Below are positions 1-10,326 of a stretch of DNA of 64,000 bases, piece by piece (the stretch's first letter is position 1; each line of letters opens with the position of its first letter). The stretch is from Gracilaria domingensis. Its lineage: Eukaryota; Rhodophyta; Florideophyceae; Gracilariales; Gracilariaceae. Location of the stretch: positions 248,001 through 312,000 of the forward strand of contig VCMS01000024.1 in NCBI GenBank assembly GCA_022539475.1. The letters are read 5' to 3'. The translations under genes were made by a program, and so were the position numbers. Under the pieces are notes generated by a model that made no database searches, was not told the origin of the DNA, and saw only the letters and a program-made list of their open reading frames with translations.

Positions 1-440
1 AGAACCGTCTTACAAGTTATACGTCCTGATTCAATTGCACATCGCATTACGTGAGGAACATGGCTCCCAAATGCATTTTGGTTCATTCTTCTTAAAAAGG
101 TTGTTTCGTGGCGTCCCGACTATGCCTCCTCAGCCAGAATTATTTCGCTAGCTTCATCATATGTACGCATTTTCTCTCATTTCGAAAGTCTTACGCTCCC
201 AGACTGACGTGCAAAAAGAGGCATCTTGCCGATGGTGTCGTGGACGCTCTATGCCGGACGATACTTAAATACTGCCCACTGTGAACAACTTCTCTCTCTC
301 TATCTCTCTACGTTTAGCTACTAACATTGTGGGCCTAGATCACTATATCTGCAAGATAAATATTCATATGAGAGCAAAGAAGCTTCTCTGACTTGTCTGC
401 AAACTTCAGTCGAGTGAATTGAGCCTTGTAACTTTTGCCA
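1..440. other. 5' flank, no gene seen
   Basis: I recognise no coding region here. It holds a short CT-rich microsatellite around 287-312, a type of pyrimidine tract that recurs in several other intergenic stretches of this window, and then the presumed promoter and leader of the channel-like gene that begins at 441. Confidence 0.5.
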
Positions 441-2303
441 ATGCAGAAACACGAAAAAGAAGAAGTGTTAGATTCTATATCCAAGAAGTTGTTCTTTGCG
501 GAAAAGGACTACAATGCTAGAAATCTGGAACTGCAAAGCTTTAAAAGAGTGGTGAACGTACTTACTAAGCTGGGAGAGACACGGAAAGAGAAGTTCAAGA
601 ACGGAGAGGATATTACAATCCTCGATGAGTTTTTGGCCGACAATCGAATGCGTCTCGGACATTTACTTTCAACTCCTCCTGCGGAGGGCGAAGGATACAA
701 CGTTGACTTTGATGCGTGGGTCGCAGACATCGAGAATGACATACGAGCGCGAGATCCTTTGATGTTGTCCTTTGACTCTACGGATGGAGAGGGATTTCCC
801 AAGGCCACCTCATCTCGTGCTATTGAAGATTCGCAGTCACTATCTAGCAAGGGGGGGACACTGCTCACAATTCTGAAGACTAACGGAAAACTCTCTCCAA
901 AGGTCGGAAATCAGGAATCTTCTGAAGCTGTAGAACAGAGTTTCTTTTGTCTCACAACCGCAGCTTGGGTTTTCGCAGTCTTTGGAATGATGGTAACTAT
1001 CGGTTTTCTTGCTGCAGATTTCTGGTACGCACAGAAGCATGTTGCTATCCATGTAGAACGATCGAAGCAACAACCACAGGAGCTTCCAGCCATAACGATA
1101 TGCAGTTTCGTTCCTAATGTTCCGAGCTTCTCAAACTATCCATCATCAGAATATCCAGGATTGCCAATCTTTGGAATCCAACGGCTCACCCGATACAACA
1201 AATCTACGTCGTTGCTTGTCTCCGACAAAACATATCCGGATATTTTGGCCACATCATCAAAGTCAGAAGTGGAGGATGTACTCCTTTCTCATGACCTGTC
1301 TCAATGTAGTGGCAATGAAGGATTCGATGTGGAGCGAGAAATGAAAGGTTTGATACTGGGCAATGACCTTGGCATTCAAAACAACGAGAACGAAGAAAGA
1401 TGCTACCACTGCATACGATTGGGACTTAAATCACGAATTAAGCTCTATCCCCCACCAAGTGAGGAAGATGCGATTCTCCCGCCAGCAATAAATATGAAAC
1501 TCTATCGAACCAAGCTACTTGCTGCCTGTCGGACGGAGTACCACAGGAGAAACATCATGGTCGTATCTCTTTTTGTAGACGAAATTCAGAAGTACGCCGA
1601 ACAACTCGGTGGACAGGGTGTTCTTGATTTTAATAATGAGGATGTAGAGAAAGCTTTTGGAGTGGACTGGTTTCGAGCTGATAGTCATCGTTTTTTCGAC
1701 TTTAGCTGCAATGTCTACTTTTTCTCAGGTTTTTTCTACCCGTCTAGAGACAACGCCGACATCTCATATCGGTTCGATGGTAGCACTGAAGAGCGGTGGG
1801 TGAAGACCGGATCTGGACCATACTATTCGGCATACACCTGGAGCTCTAATGCTGCTGATATAAACGGTCCCAATCGTGTCGCCATCGAAAAAGACTTCTT
1901 TACACCTGATGCTCTCGAACTCTATGTCGAAGAAGCGAAAGGTGTCAATATTACAGCAGCAGTGTCCCCAAGCACAAAGGTATCCGCAATTGAGGCCGCA
2001 GAAAAGACTCTATATAAGTTTAGGACAGTGCTGAGCCAGGGAAAAACGGAGTACGAGGTTATACGCAGCACATCAGTCTCAAGCCAACTTGGGCAGAGTG
2101 CAGTAGATCTATACAATGTTCATTTTGACTTTGACTCCTTTGAGACGGAAACGATTGTGACAACACCGACTATGACATGGCCAGAATTCGTTATCGATGT
2201 GTTCGAGTTTATTGGACTGTTTACCGGAATATGTATCTTCACGCTAATTGTTGCTCCTGCTCATTCCCTTGTGTACCCAACAGCAGATACTGAACAAAAG
2301 TAA
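441..2303 (+). CDS. DEG/ENaC (amiloride-sensitive channel)-like membrane protein
   Basis: Single 620-residue frame starting at the first ATG; the frame is open slightly upstream but without an ATG. The layout matches the degenerin/ENaC family: a soluble N-terminus of about 165 residues, a first membrane helix at about 168-195, a large ectodomain containing spaced cysteines, and a second helix near 589-608. Just after helix 1 is LPAITICSF, which resembles the family's FPAVTICN motif. The second helix contains GLFTGIC, close to the GLFxGxS selectivity-filter region, with Cys in place of the usual Ser. Family members are trimeric sodium or proton channels of the plasma membrane; here that role is inferred. 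The family is best known from animals, so a red-algal member would be unusual. Another two-pass membrane protein is the main alternative. Confidence 0.6.
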   Translation: MQKHEKEEVLDSISKKLFFAEKDYNARNLELQSFKRVVNVLTKLGETRKEKFKNGEDITILDEFLADNRMRLGHLLSTPPAEGEGYNVDFDAWVADIENDIRARDPLMLSFDSTDGEGFPKATSSRAIEDSQSLSSKGGTLLTILKTNGKLSPKVGNQESSEAVEQSFFCLTTAAWVFAVFGMMVTIGFLAADFWYAQKHVAIHVERSKQQPQELPAITICSFVPNVPSFSNYPSSEYPGLPIFGIQRLTRYNKSTSLLVSDKTYPDILATSSKSEVEDVLLSHDLSQCSGNEGFDVEREMKGLILGNDLGIQNNENEERCYHCIRLGLKSRIKLYPPPSEEDAILPPAINMKLYRTKLLAACRTEYHRRNIMVVSLFVDEIQKYAEQLGGQGVLDFNNEDVEKAFGVDWFRADSHRFFDFSCNVYFFSGFFYPSRDNADISYRFDGSTEERWVKTGSGPYYSAYTWSSNAADINGPNRVAIEKDFFTPDALELYVEEAKGVNITAAVSPSTKVSAIEAAEKTLYKFRTVLSQGKTEYEVIRSTSVSSQLGQSAVDLYNVHFDFDSFETETIVTTPTMTWPEFVIDVFEFIGLFTGICIFTLIVAPAHSLVYPTADTEQK

Positions 2304-2503
2304 TGCAGTTAAAATGTGGAAGCAAAAACGTAACGACGTAGCAAACTCTTAAGGGATCATTCGATAAACTACGTTTCTTTTAGTTGAACCAAACTGAGAT
2401 TGATCAGGTGTTCTTAAGCAGCTTGCAAATCAGCATAGGAAGTATGGTAATCGATCTTGACCGGCTTTCGAAGGCTTGCTTGAGATAGATTTTCGCCCCA
2501 CGA

Positions 2504-2716
2504 TTACATAGACTTCGCGGCTTCTCCGTAGAAATACCTCTCGCCGATTCGCTTCCCTAAGATGAAGCCGACCCCAGTCATTATGCCTGTGCAAAGCGGA
2601 TACAAGAATACGATTCTGAAGTCATTTGCACCGGTGGCAATGAGCTCCTTAATCCTAGTAGCCTTTTGATCCTTCTCATTCTCGGGGATGAAAGAAGCTG
2701 GGTTAGGTGAAGCCAT
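2504..2716 (-). CDS. small single-pass membrane protein, function unknown
   Basis: A 70-residue protein starting at ATG (MASPNPASFIPENEK). A charged N-terminal half is followed by one hydrophobic segment at about residues 38-58, with glycines spaced as in helix-packing motifs (GIMTGVGFILGKRIG), and a short polar tail. Size and layout recall small subunits of organellar membrane complexes such as TOM or respiratory accessory subunits, but I recognise no specific family. It is divergent from the GSA aminotransferase gene. The start is supported by the context and by the absence of another ATG upstream in frame. It could be a chance ORF, although the composition looks protein-like. Confidence 0.45.
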   Translation of the reverse strand: MASPNPASFIPENEKDQKATRIKELIATGANDFRIVFLYPLCTGIMTGVGFILGKRIGERYFYGEAAKSM

Positions 2717-3371
2717 CGTTTTCAAATCAGATGCAGATCAAAGTTAAAGCTGTGCTTCGAGGCAGAGAGCTGCCGATTTGGAGGCTGAGGCGTGATCTTC
2801 GCGGATACTGTGCTCAAGACTGGAGTTCGGGCGTCTCGATCCGGGGCTTCTGCTGCGCCGCTTTGGCAAGCTGCAACTTCAACCGAAGCTTGCAGATGGC
2901 GGGATTCGCGGTTTTCGTGACTTGGAACTCCCAATTTGGGAGTGCGGGACCGCAGGGCCCATAACATGATAACACGTGCTCCTGCCTTCGATTGCGCGGT
3001 GCTCTCGTCAATTTGTTTCTTGATCCGAAAATTGAGGCCTGTAGATGTCAATGACATGTCAGTTACGACGTCCTTGATGCATCAAAGTGCCGCATCAAAG
3101 TCAGACCTCTTGCTTGTCAACATTTGACTGGTCTGAAGCAGTAACCCGAGACTTAATCTCGCCACGCACCGAGGATCACAATTTCAAGTGTAAGAGATCT
3201 CATCTGCAATACCCTCTCGCCCATCCGGAACAAGCCATAGTCCAGAAGCTCATAACTCACGAAGATCTCCTTCCGTTGTCGCGGGGTGGCGTGAAACGTC
3301 AACTCACAGTCGATTTCGACGACCTAGAGTCTGCCACTTTTCTTCTATCGACCCATCGAGCTCAACCGACA
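2717..3371. other. Divergent intergenic region, no further gene seen
   Basis: This 655-base spacer lies between the small minus-strand gene and the GSA aminotransferase and presumably carries both promoters. The aminotransferase frame is open back to about 3087 but lacks an ATG until 3372, so I treat that part as leader. Confidence 0.5.
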
Positions 3372-4772
3372 ATGACTCCAAAAGTACCTGCGTTCATGAC
3401 TTCACTGCCTCTGTGCCCGCAGCCTCGTGCAAACCGCTCGAAGCTCTCTTCTCAACGCGCGGTTAGCATGGTCGCCAGTCAGTCATTAAAGACATCTGAG
3501 TCGCAAAGGGTTCTGAAAGAAGCCGCTGATCTTATGCCCGGAGGGGTTTCGTCTCCCGTGCGAGCGTTCAAGTCAGTCGGAGGCAATGCGGTCGTTTTCG
3601 ATTCTGTGAAAGGGTCAAAGGCGTATGATGTCGATGGAAATGAATACATCGACTACATCGGTTCATGGGGTCCAGCAATCGTCGGGGCAGCGAATGAAGA
3701 GGTTAACGCTGTGCTGCAAGAGGCCCTGAAGAAGGGAACTAGTTTTGGCGCTCCTAGCGTATTGGAAAATGAGTTGGCGAAGATGGTCATTGATGCTGTT
3801 CCTAGTGTCGAGATGGTTCGCTTCGTCAACTCCGGCACAGAGGCTTGTATGAGCGTCGTGCGCGTCATGCGTGCCTTCACAAAACGACAGAAAATCCTGA
3901 AGTTCTCTGGCTGCTATCATGGACACGCAGATATGTATCTTGTCCAAGCTGGATCGGGCGTTTTGACCCTCGGTCTGCCTGACTCTCCTGGAGTACCAAA
4001 GGCTTCCACAGAAACCACACTTGTTGCGAGATACAATGACTTGGATTCAGTCAAGGCTGTTTTTGAAGAAAACAAGGGTGAAATCGCAGGCGTTATTCTG
4101 GAACCTGTTGTTGGTAACTCTGGTTTCATTCCACCAACAAAGGAGTTCCTCACTGGCCTCAGGGAGGTCACAGAACAAGATGGAGCCTTGTTATGTTTTG
4201 ACGAAGTCATGACCGGCTTCCGTATCGCGTATAGTGGTGCTCAAGGTTATTTTGGCATCCAACCCGATCTGTCTACATTTGGTAAAGTGATTGGAGGCGG
4301 TTTACCTGTTGGGGCATATGGTGGGCGCAAAGATATAATGAGTTTAGTCGCTCCTGCCGGGCCCGTTTATCAAGCAGGTACGCTAAGTGGTAATCCCCTT
4401 GCAATGACCGCAGGTATCAAGACCCTCGAGATCATGAGAAGACCTGGTAGCTACGAATATCTGGATAAGGTAACCGCACGCCTAGTCAACGGGTTATTGG
4501 ACATAGGAAAGGAGTACGGACATGCGGTATGTGGTGGTCATATTAATGGTATGTGGGGTCTGTTCTTCTGTGAAGGGCCTGTTACTTGTTTCGAAGATGT
4601 CAAGGACAATTGCGACTTCGAGAAGTTCGCTCGCTTCCATCGCGGTATGCTGGAGAATGGAGTTTACTTGGCTCCATCGCAGTATGAAGCAGGCTTCACC
4701 GGTTTGCAACATACCGAGGCTGATATCGATAGGACTCTCGCCGCAGCGAGAATCGTAATGAAGGATCTCTAG
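3372..4772 (+). CDS. GSA: Glutamate-1-semialdehyde 2,1-aminomutase (plastid)
   Basis: PLP enzyme that converts glutamate-1-semialdehyde to 5-aminolevulinate, the committed precursor of chlorophyll, haem and bilins in the C5 pathway. The 466-residue product has a Ser/Arg/Pro-rich leader of about 40 residues ([18 protein letters not shown]...), consistent with a chloroplast transit peptide. The mature enzyme begins near [19 protein letters not shown]. Family blocks are evident: [20 protein letters not shown], and the PLP lysine in [18 protein letters not shown] (Lys305). The C-terminal [13 protein letters not shown] block is intact. The start at 3372 is the first ATG of the open frame and gives a leader of normal size. 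No intron is needed. This is the clearest evidence that the organism has a plastid. Confidence 0.96.
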   Translation: MTPKVPAFMTSLPLCPQPRANRSKLSSQRAVSMVASQSLKTSESQRVLKEAADLMPGGVSSPVRAFKSVGGNAVVFDSVKGSKAYDVDGNEYIDYIGSWGPAIVGAANEEVNAVLQEALKKGTSFGAPSVLENELAKMVIDAVPSVEMVRFVNSGTEACMSVVRVMRAFTKRQKILKFSGCYHGHADMYLVQAGSGVLTLGLPDSPGVPKASTETTLVARYNDLDSVKAVFEENKGEIAGVILEPVVGNSGFIPPTKEFLTGLREVTEQDGALLCFDEVMTGFRIAYSGAQGYFGIQPDLSTFGKVIGGGLPVGAYGGRKDIMSLVAPAGPVYQAGTLSGNPLAMTAGIKTLEIMRRPGSYEYLDKVTARLVNGLLDIGKEYGHAVCGGHINGMWGLFFCEGPVTCFEDVKDNCDFEKFARFHRGMLENGVYLAPSQYEAGFTGLQHTEADIDRTLAAARIVMKDL

Positions 4773-5018
4773 CTACAGGAGTCTACAGCTTCACGACTGA
4801 GTCATGTTTATGCGAAATAAATCAATGATGCATTGAATCAGTCATGAGTTAGGAGTTAATAACACAAGTCGGTATGCGCTGAATCGGGTGCACGACTGGT
4901 ACATGATAATGCGGACGTCGAAATAGTGATGAAAGGACTGTGCACACGAAGGGAGCGGAATTCGCTCCGCCGTTTCCATAACAGAGGAGACGAGAGAGAA
5001 CGAGAAGGCACAGCGAAT

Positions 5019-6254
5019 TCATGTCGCCGAGTTGACACTTTCTGAATCAAACCTTTTCATGAGAGTCTGATTGTTGAGATGCAGCACATGTTGATGAACG
5101 AAAGCCCGGTCATACCTTCTGTCCACGGCATTCTTAGCTTTCTTCCAAACATCCCCACGGAGCTTAATTTTGCTGGGGGAGCTTGCAGATCCGTGCCCTC
5201 CAACACCACGTTGAAAATTCGAGTCATAAACCCCAACTCTCCATCCCGCATTCCATGCTGCGTAGCTGAGCACACAATCCTGCCATACTCCGGGCTCTCC
5301 AGCAAGAAAAAGGCCCACATCCAAACCACCCAGCCTATGCAGTGACTCTGAGCGTATGAAAAGGGGCGCAATCCATGCGCACTCGACGTACATAAATGGG
5401 TGCAGTGTTCTTGAGCTCAAGAACGGGATTCTTACAGTCTTTCCTTTTCGAGTTCCTCCATGGTCACTGGTTTGCTCGCCGAACTCGAAACCTTTGTCCT
5501 CTCCATCCCATAGTTGACCAATGAAGCCGCTGAGAACTCCAAGTTTGGGATCAGCGTCAAACAACTCGAGAGCATGACTTACCCAGTTTAAAGGTGCAGC
5601 GTCTTTCGAGTCGTCGTCTTTCGATTCTGGCGCCAGATCATCATCTTGGAGTAGCACAAAATATTCTGCTGAACTCATACGCATCGCGCGATTGTAGCAC
5701 CTTGTTTCATGCAAATTGTTACTTATGACGATAAAGTGTTTGTGATCGCGTAGCTGTTCCATCCATTTGTCCATGCTAGAGTCAGTTGAGCCGTCCTCGC
5801 AAATTATGATTTCTTGCACTGAAGGATTGTTGACAAGCGATTTGGCGATTCGCTCAACGTTTTGCTCGTGATTGAAGCTTTGTATAATCGCACACACAGT
5901 AGGTGTTTCGTGGGGTTCATAAACGTCTGGAACTCGACAACCGCATCCCATTTCCGCACGAACACGGTTGACGACAGGATTATCATCGATACCCAGCATC
6001 AAACCACGAGATATGCAACGAGACACGCTGGAGGCGTCGATCCGGTTAATAGTAGACAAAGGAGTGATCTTTGATTGATTACTCAACATCGGATCAGGGG
6101 CAACGTTGCGAGAAACCCAATGCGGTGCTGCGATATTTAGAATGGTTGCAGCGAAAAGCAGAAGGACGTAGGTCGCAACAGTGGCATGCACAAAAGGCTC
6201 TGCACTTCCAGCACGTGCTGCCTGACTTCGATATGTTTGCACGAGTGTATCCAT
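5019..6254 (-). CDS. Family 2 (GT-A fold) glycosyltransferase, type II membrane protein
   Basis: A 411-residue protein starting at ATG. A short N-terminal tail precedes one hydrophobic anchor at about residues 24-45 (ATVATYVLLLFAATILNIAA), giving a type II Golgi-like topology. The catalytic domain starts with VCAIIQSFNHEQNVERIAKS, followed by IICEDGSTDSS and LLQDDDLAPES. The last supplies the DxD-type aspartates that bind the metal and nucleotide sugar. The acceptor-side region (AGEPGVWQDCVLSYAAW) is also present. Family 2 enzymes invert configuration and use nucleotide-sugar donors; donor and acceptor cannot be told from sequence. Matrix polysaccharide or glycoprotein synthesis is a reasonable guess for an alga. 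It converges on the GSA gene across a 246-base spacer. Confidence 0.82.
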   Translation of the reverse strand: MDTLVQTYRSQAARAGSAEPFVHATVATYVLLLFAATILNIAAPHWVSRNVAPDPMLSNQSKITPLSTINRIDASSVSRCISRGLMLGIDDNPVVNRVRAEMGCGCRVPDVYEPHETPTVCAIIQSFNHEQNVERIAKSLVNNPSVQEIIICEDGSTDSSMDKWMEQLRDHKHFIVISNNLHETRCYNRAMRMSSAEYFVLLQDDDLAPESKDDDSKDAAPLNWVSHALELFDADPKLGVLSGFIGQLWDGEDKGFEFGEQTSDHGGTRKGKTVRIPFLSSRTLHPFMYVECAWIAPLFIRSESLHRLGGLDVGLFLAGEPGVWQDCVLSYAAWNAGWRVGVYDSNFQRGVGGHGSASSPSKIKLRGDVWKKAKNAVDRRYDRAFVHQHVLHLNNQTLMKRFDSESVNSAT

Positions 6255-7185
6255 CGCAGTTGAGGGGTTCGTCGCAGCGAAAAAAAGGTTCGCAGATATC
6301 TATTAATGATTGTAGGAGTTAAGCAGAGAAGAAAAGAATTTTGCGAAGAAGCTATTGACTGAATCTGTTCAAGGGACGATCGAAAGCAGCCCAAGGTGAA
6401 AGTTCAAGGACAGGAATTAATCGCACAGTTCCCCAAACAATTCAGGCCGTACAACAATTAAGATCTGTACGCCTACTTGGGCCCAGTTTTAAGGCGTTTG
6501 ATCTGCGACGTAGTGGCGACTCTGCACTTCAACGTCCGTCAAGCCGTACCCTTGGTACGGTGCCAATGGTACCCTTGTACGACGGTAGTGGCAAAAATGT
6601 GTTGCGCACTGTTCGCTTTGATTGTTTTTGCGGAGGTATGACGGAAGAGAATAGCTCTATTGATACTGGATCCCGACCGACACACGTAGGTCACCTACGG
6701 ACCGTAGGCTACGGTAGGTGTGCAAACAGAATACAGCAAGGACGGGATCAGGAAATACCAGCAGCCGGCTACTAAGAGAGCCTGCAACTACTGTGGGACA
6801 GGCTACTGGAGACATCTTAGTACCAGCCCCCATGGCATGATGCTCATGCTACTCGAGAAGTATTCTAAAGTTTGGCCTTGGCTTTTGGCGCCAAAACAGG
6901 ATCGTCAACGTAGAGCTAGTGCAAACACAGGAACCTTGTACTCAAAAGGCATAGCATGAGCGACCAGGCAACAGGTGTAAGATCACTCTGGCCTGCCGCG
7001 CTGTTTGTCTTGGGCCGCATCTTCAAGGATCGTTAGCAAGAGCTTCTTCTCCCAACTTTCTCCATTTACCGCATTCCCAGAAGCATCTGCATGGTCGCCG
7101 GATTCCCCGCTGTCCAGCGTTGTTCCGAATCAACAGAGACCAATAGTGCTTATCATTTCGCACCCGTTTGGAGGCCTCCGCAACA
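6255..7185. other. Intergenic region with palindromic GTACC motifs
   Basis: No gene recognised. Around 6545-6585 there are overlapping copies of a GTACCAAGGGTAC-like near-palindrome on both strands. At about 6685-6720 lies an imperfect inverted repeat built on ACCTACGG/CCGTAGG. The right part is the presumed promoter of the ISWI gene. Confidence 0.5.
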
Positions 7186-10100
7186 ATGCCTACCCCATCA
7201 ACTCTACAGGCCTCGAACTCCGAGATTGCGCGTGAGATAAAGCGGGCTGAGGGCAATCGCCGCAGCTTTTTGCTTGCACAGGCGCCTATGTTCAAGCATT
7301 TCATTGGCGAGGATGACGCGGAACGTCCAGCTCCATCGTCTGATGCTTCAAAAAGAACTAAGGGCTCGAAGAGAAGAATGACCGAGAAGGAAGAGGACAA
7401 GATTATGATGGAAAGCGCGGCTGGAGGAACTGACACAGAAGTGCTCGTTCAAACCACCCGTCTCGCTCAACAGCCGAGTTGTATTACTGGTAAGCTTCGT
7501 CCGTATCAGCTGGAGGGCTTAAATTTTCTCATTGGTCTCTTCGAGCGCGGTCTTAACGGCATTCTAGCCGACGAAATGGGGCTTGGAAAAACGCTGCAAA
7601 CTATTTCGTTACTCGGGTTCCTGAGGCAGTACAAGAATATAAAGGGCCCACACCTCATCATCGTACCCAAAAGCACTATAGGAAATTGGATGACGGAAAT
7701 ACGTGATGGTGTCCGGATATGATTGTCGTTCGATTTCACGGAAACGCTGAGGAGAGACGATCGCAAGCAATGCATCTGATTCAGTATGGCAAATTTGATG
7801 CCGTTGTCACTTCATACGAAATTGTGAGCAAAGAGAAGACTCATCTTAATAAGTTCAGTTGGCGCTACTTGATTATTGATGAGGCCCATCGCATTAAGAA
7901 CGAAAACTCTCTTCTTTCCCAGGTCGTCCGAATGTTCACAACTCAGGCTCGGCTCTTGATCACTGGCACACCGCTTCAGAATAATCTTCACGAGTTATGG
8001 GCGCTTCTCAATTTTCTGCTTCCGGACGTGTTCTCCAGCGCCGACGTTTTCCAGAAATGGTTTTCCAGTGTCGAAGCTATTGAAAGTAACGACGCAACGA
8101 CCGATGCTACAAAACAAAAAGAAATCGTGACCCAGCTTCATGCAGTGTTGAGACCGTTCTTGATTCGTCGTCTCAAGAGCGAAGTTGAGCATAATCTTCC
8201 ACCAAAGAAAGAGACAGTGCTTTTTACCAAGCTTTCTGAAATGCAGCTGAATCTGTACAGGAATCTTTTGAAGAAGGATATTGATGCTATAAACGGTAAA
8301 GGAGGAGATCGCGTGCGTCTGCTCAATATCCTTATGCAGCTCCGGAAATGCGTCAATCATCCGTATTTGTTTGACGGCGTTGAAGACCGCTCTCTTGACC
8401 CATTCGGTGAACATCTCATACAGAATTCAGGAAAGCTAACTTTGCTTGACAAGTTGATACCGCGACTAAAGGAAGGCGGTCATCGTCTTTTAATATTTTC
8501 GCAAATGACGAGAGTATTAGACATCTTGGAAGATTATTGCACAATGCGTCAGTATAAGTTTTGTCGGATTGACGGTCAAACAGATGGGGAATGGAGAGAC
8601 CAACAAATTATTGATTTCAACAGCGATGGATCTGATAAGTTTATCTTCCTTCTCTCTACAAGGGCAGGCGGTCTTGGTATCAATCTCGCAACTGCTGATA
8701 CGGTTGTTCTCTATGACAGTGACTGGAACGCCCAGTGTGATCTTCAAGCAATGGATAGAGCCCATAGGATAGGTCAGCGGAGACCTGTGAATGTATACCG
8801 GCTTATTACGGAAAACTCTGTTGAAGAAAGAATTCTTCGGACGGCAATGTCCAAACTGCGACTTGATACACTCGTCATTCAACAGGGCAGATTAACTCAG
8901 CAGAAAAAGAACCTACAGAAAGACGAACTTTTGGATATGATTAGATTTGGGGCAGATAAGTTCTTTAAGTCAAATGCCTCGGATTATGCTGAGGAGGATA
9001 TTGAGGTTATTCTAGCCCGTGGAGAGGAGAAGACAAAGGATATGGTCGATGAGATTGATAAGAAGATTAAGGCCTCTGGGAATTTGGATCTTCTTGATTT
9101 CAAATTGTCTGGAAACGATGAAGCAAAGGAAAAGTCAATCTTTCATTTTGAGGGGGTAGACTACAAGGAGCAGACGGCATCTGGAAAGGAGTTTTACCTT
9201 GATGTGGGAAAACGGGTTAGGTCTAAGAACTATGATGAAGCCGCCTACTTCAGAGACGCAATTCGTCAACAAACTCAGGCCCCTGAAAAGAAAAAGCCAC
9301 GGATGCGATATCGGAAAGAGCCTACTTTGCATGATTACCAGTTGTACAATGCAGAACGATTGCGAGCAATTTACAAAATGGAACGCGACATCGTTGACAA
9401 GTACAACGCGGAATCGGAGGCGGCCATCAACGAGGGTAAAGAACCACCCACCCTGCCTAAATCAAATGAACCTCTTCTCTCGCCTGAACTGGAGCGAGAA
9501 AGAGAGGAGCATCTGGAAGAAGGCTTCTCTTCATGGTCACGGCGGGAGTACCTGAACTTCTTGCGAGCTGTTGAAGGCCATGGGCGGGACAACTTGGAAA
9601 AGATTGCTGAAGATGTTGGCGCTCAGAAAACGTTAGAACAAGTTGCTGCATATTCCAAGGCTTTCTGGGAGAAAGGGCCCTCTAGAATTGAGTCGTGGTC
9701 CAAGATTCAAAAAGTAATTCAAGAAGGTGAACAAAAGATTGCCCGCCGCGAGGAAATGGAGCGTGCACTACGTCTGAAGGTTAATAGGTACGAAAATCCT
9801 TGGAAGGAATTGGATGTCGTGTATGCTCATAATCGGTCAAAAACTTTTATTGATGAGGAAGACAGATGGCTAGTCTGCATGACGGACAAGTTGGGATATG
9901 GGAGGTGGGAGGACATAAAGCTCGAAGTGAGAAGAGCATGGCAGTTCCGGTTCAATTGGTGGTTTAAAAGCCGTACTCCTGTGGAACTGAAACGCAGAGT
10001 TGATGTCCTTGTCCGGCTTATCGAAAAGGAGAACGAGGAAATTCAAGAAGCTGAAAGACTGTTAGAAAAACGCAAAAAGAACACTGCAAAACGCCGAGAG

Positions 10101-10226
10101 TCTTTCGGCAACGGTAGACTCAATGGGTCAAGTACAGGGCAGAAGAAGAGGAAGACCGAACAGTCCCAAGTGGACTCATACTTCGCGTCAAAACCAAAAA
10201 CGCAACAATTGTCGAGGTCCTCGTAA
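7186..10226 (+). CDS. ISWI: ISWI-family chromatin-remodelling ATPase (reading frame broken by one base)
   Basis: SNF2-family ATPase that slides nucleosomes in the nucleus. In order: N-terminal region with [22 protein letters not shown] domain ([29 protein letters not shown]), helicase C-terminal domain ([38 protein letters not shown]), then HAND, SANT ([19 protein letters not shown]) and SLIDE ([19 protein letters not shown]), which define ISWI. The first 173 codons run in one frame to Arg at 7702-7704. Reading continues in another frame from TGG at 7707, restoring the conserved WCPDM. Only GA separates them, so one base is missing from a codon and the raw frame stops at 7720. No intron fits. 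This is either a sequencing or assembly error or a real inactivating deletion. The C-terminal tail contains a PCNA-binding-like motif, QSQVDSYF. Confidence 0.95.
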
Positions 10227-10326
10227 CATATTAATGTCTAGACGAAAAAGGGGAGAAGTATTTTGACGATCACTTTATAGAACAGTAAACGACTACAGCC
10301 TCTAGCTGGGATATTTCTGAGGAAGA

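Noticed and set aside
7704-7720. Intron or programmed frameshift in ISWI
   Set aside because: There is no room for an intron, because conserved residues continue after two bases, and no slippery sequence is evident. A one-base deletion is simplest.
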